Source: an uncultured Hungatella sp. (lineage in GTDB: Bacteria > Bacillota > Clostridia > Lachnospirales > Lachnospiraceae). From it: a stretch of 64,000 bases of DNA. Of the stretch, positions 62,636-64,000 are shown in pieces. The DNA lies in contig CATLBR010000004.1 in the NCBI GenBank assembly GCA_949879795.1, positions 62,001 to 126,000 of the forward strand, given 5' to 3'. Below the pieces are notes generated by a model. It saw only the letters and a program-made list of their open reading frames with translations, did no database searches and had not been told where the DNA came from. A program made the translations under genes and the position numbers. Each line of letters begins with the position of its first letter. Positions within the stretch are counted from its first letter, which is position 1.

Positions 62636-64000
62636 ATGTTTTATCCGGAAGAGATCGTGGAAGAAGTGAGAATGAAAAATGACATTGTGGATGTGATTTC
62701 GGGGTATGTGAAGCTGCAGAAAAAGGGCAGCAGCTATTTTGGTCTGTGCCCTTTTCACAATGAGAAATCTCCGTCATTTTCTGTATCACCCGGTAAACAG
62801 ATGTACTATTGTTTTGGGTGCGGGGCAGGGGGCAACGCCATCACGTTTCTCATGGATTATGAAAATTATTCGTTCCCGGAGGCCCTCAAAGTTCTGGCTG
62901 ACCGGGCAGGGGTGGTTCTCCCCCAGGAGGAGATGTCCGGGGAGGCCAGAGCCCAAGCGGATCTGCGGGCAGCACTGCTGGAGATCAACAAGCTGGCGGC
63001 CAACTATTTTTACTATCAGCTGAAGCACCCTCAGGGAAGACAGGGGTATGAATATCTGAGAAACAGACAGCTGAGCGACGACACTATCCGGCGTTTCGGC
63101 TTAGGATTTGCCAACAAGACCAGTGACGACTTGTATCGGTATCTGAGAGGCAAAGGCTACGGCGACCTGATTCTCAAGGAGACCGGGCTGGTGACCATAG
63201 AGGAGAGAGGAACCCACGACAAGTTCTGGAACAGAGTCATGTTCCCTATCATGGATGTGAACAACCGGGTCATCGGTTTTGGGGGCAGAGTTATGGGAGA
63301 CGGCATGCCCAAATATTTAAATTCACCGGAGACCAAACTTTTTGACAAAAGCAGGAACCTGTACGGCCTCAATTACGCCAGAACCTCCAGAGAGAAATAT
63401 ATGCTGATATGCGAGGGGTATATGGATGTGATCGCCATGCACCAGGCAGGGTTTACCAATGCGGTGGCTTCCCTGGGAACGGCGTTTACTATTCAGCACG
63501 CCTCCTTGATCAGAAGGTACACGGATCAGGTAGTTCTCACTTATGACAGCGATGGGGCGGGGGTGAAGGCCGCCCTGCGGGCTATCCCGATTTTGAAAGA
63601 GGCGGGAGTTTCCGCAAAGGTGTTGAACATGGAGCCTTACAAAGATCCGGACGAGTTTATAAAGAATATGGGGGCGGAGGCATTCAGGGAGAGGATCGCT
63701 CAGGCGAAAAACAGTTTTCTCTTTGAGATCGACGTGCTGAAAAGAGATTTTAATTTGGACGACCCTGAGCAGAAGACACGGTTCTACAACCGTGTGGCCA
63801 GAAAACTTCTGGAGTTTCCGGAGGCACTGGAGAGAGACAACTACATCCAGGCTGTTGCCAGGGAACACTTTATCAATTATCAGGATTTAAAACAGCTGGT
63901 CAACCGTCTGGGGAGCAGGCTGGGGCAGGTGCTCCAGACAGAGACACAGCCCGGAACCTCCTACAGGGAGAAAAAGAAGGAGAAAGAGGACGGGACAAAA
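62636..64000 (+). CDS. dnaG: DNA primase (3' end beyond the window)
   Basis: The ATG at 62636 follows GAGAGGAGG with 9 bases spacing. The frame runs 455 codons to the window edge without a stop. The N-terminal zinc ribbon is the CHC2 type (C38, H41, C59, C62: LCPFHNEKSP...YYCFGCG). The RNA polymerase core and TOPRIM fold follow, with the glutamate in ICEGYMDVIA and the aspartates in YDSDGAG. The DnaB-interacting C-terminal domain should lie beyond 64000. It synthesises replication primers. rpoD is expected next. Confidence 0.97.
   Translation, partial: MFYPEEIVEEVRMKNDIVDVISGYVKLQKKGSSYFGLCPFHNEKSPSFSVSPGKQMYYCFGCGAGGNAITFLMDYENYSFPEALKVLADRAGVVLPQEEMSGEARAQADLRAALLEINKLAANYFYYQLKHPQGRQGYEYLRNRQLSDDTIRRFGLGFANKTSDDLYRYLRGKGYGDLILKETGLVTIEERGTHDKFWNRVMFPIMDVNNRVIGFGGRVMGDGMPKYLNSPETKLFDKSRNLYGLNYARTSREKYMLICEGYMDVIAMHQAGFTNAVASLGTAFTIQHASLIRRYTDQVVLTYDSDGAGVKAALRAIPILKEAGVSAKVLNMEPYKDPDEFIKNMGAEAFRERIAQAKNSFLFEIDVLKRDFNLDDPEQKTRFYNRVARKLLEFPEALERDNYIQAVAREHFINYQDLKQLVNRLGSRLGQVLQTETQPGTSYREKKKEKEDGTK

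Noticed and set aside
1-64000. prophage, insertion sequence or genomic island
   Set aside because: No transposase, integrase, phage gene, tRNA-flanked repeat or long direct repeat was found; all sizeable genes have metabolic or housekeeping identities.

Overview
The window looks like chromosomal DNA of an anaerobic, spore-forming gut Firmicute of the Lachnospiraceae (Clostridium cluster XIVa). Support comes from the Rnf complex in the order C-D-G-E-A-B, forespore genes spoVAD-spoVAE, a biotin-dependent sodium-pump decarboxylase cluster, reverse rubrerythrin with a PerR-like regulator, strong AGGAGG ribosome sites and many ATGA/GTGA overlaps. The genus assignment is inference. I saw no prophage, insertion sequence, CRISPR array, rRNA or tRNA.

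Layout. 1-9.8 kb: glycan degradation, with a cytoplasmic GH3 glycosidase, a LacI-type regulator interrupted by an amber codon in its DNA-binding domain, and a very large secreted family-8 polysaccharide lyase ending in a proline spacer and cell-wall-binding repeats. 9.8-16.2 kb: a maltose locus with a divergent LacI-type regulator, a three-domain PTS permease (IIA-IIC-IIB), a maltose-6'-phosphate phosphatase candidate and MalQ; the shared intergenic region is packed with TGCAA/TTGCA half-sites. 16.2-18.5 kb: reverse rubrerythrin, perR with a 109-bp tandem repeat in its leader, and a LysR regulator. 18.7-24.7 kb: S1-domain protein, small alarmone synthetase, membrane glycerophosphodiesterase, Dtd, a trigger-factor-like lipoprotein and a HAD phosphatase. 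24.7-30.7 kb: one tight run joining a CcdA-TlpA fusion, a zinc ABC importer and a KtrAB-type potassium system. 30.8-36.3 kb: a structured leader and a five-gene nickel/peptide-type ABC importer. 36.4-39.6 kb: L-serine dehydratase (minus strand) and spoVAD/spoVAE behind a sigma-G-like promoter. 39.6-46.6 kb: PBP1A, an IMPACT-family protein, TypA/BipA, an SSB-like protein and a corrinoid adenosyltransferase-like protein. 46.6-49.1 kb: lysine riboswitch, dapA, dapB and a small lipoprotein whose ribosome site lies in an inverted repeat. 49.2-55.7 kb: Rnf operon and a DacF-type carboxypeptidase. 55.8-61.3 kb: carboxyltransferase (12S-like), OadG-like subunit, biotin carrier, OadB sodium pump and a 5S-like carboxyltransferase. 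61.4-64.0 kb: dgt and dnaG, the latter cut by the window end.

How it fits together. Sugars enter by PTS and lyase/glycosidase routes. Electrons from reduced ferredoxin are turned into an ion gradient by Rnf, and decarboxylation energy is turned into a sodium gradient by the OadB module. The most interesting points are the co-encoded 12S-type and 5S-type carboxyltransferases sharing one biotin carrier and one sodium pump, the perR leader repeats, the TGCAA operator field, the likely phosphatase route for maltose, the RBS-masking hairpin, the unassigned leader before the metal/peptide importer, and the nonsense codon in the lyase-linked LacI regulator.
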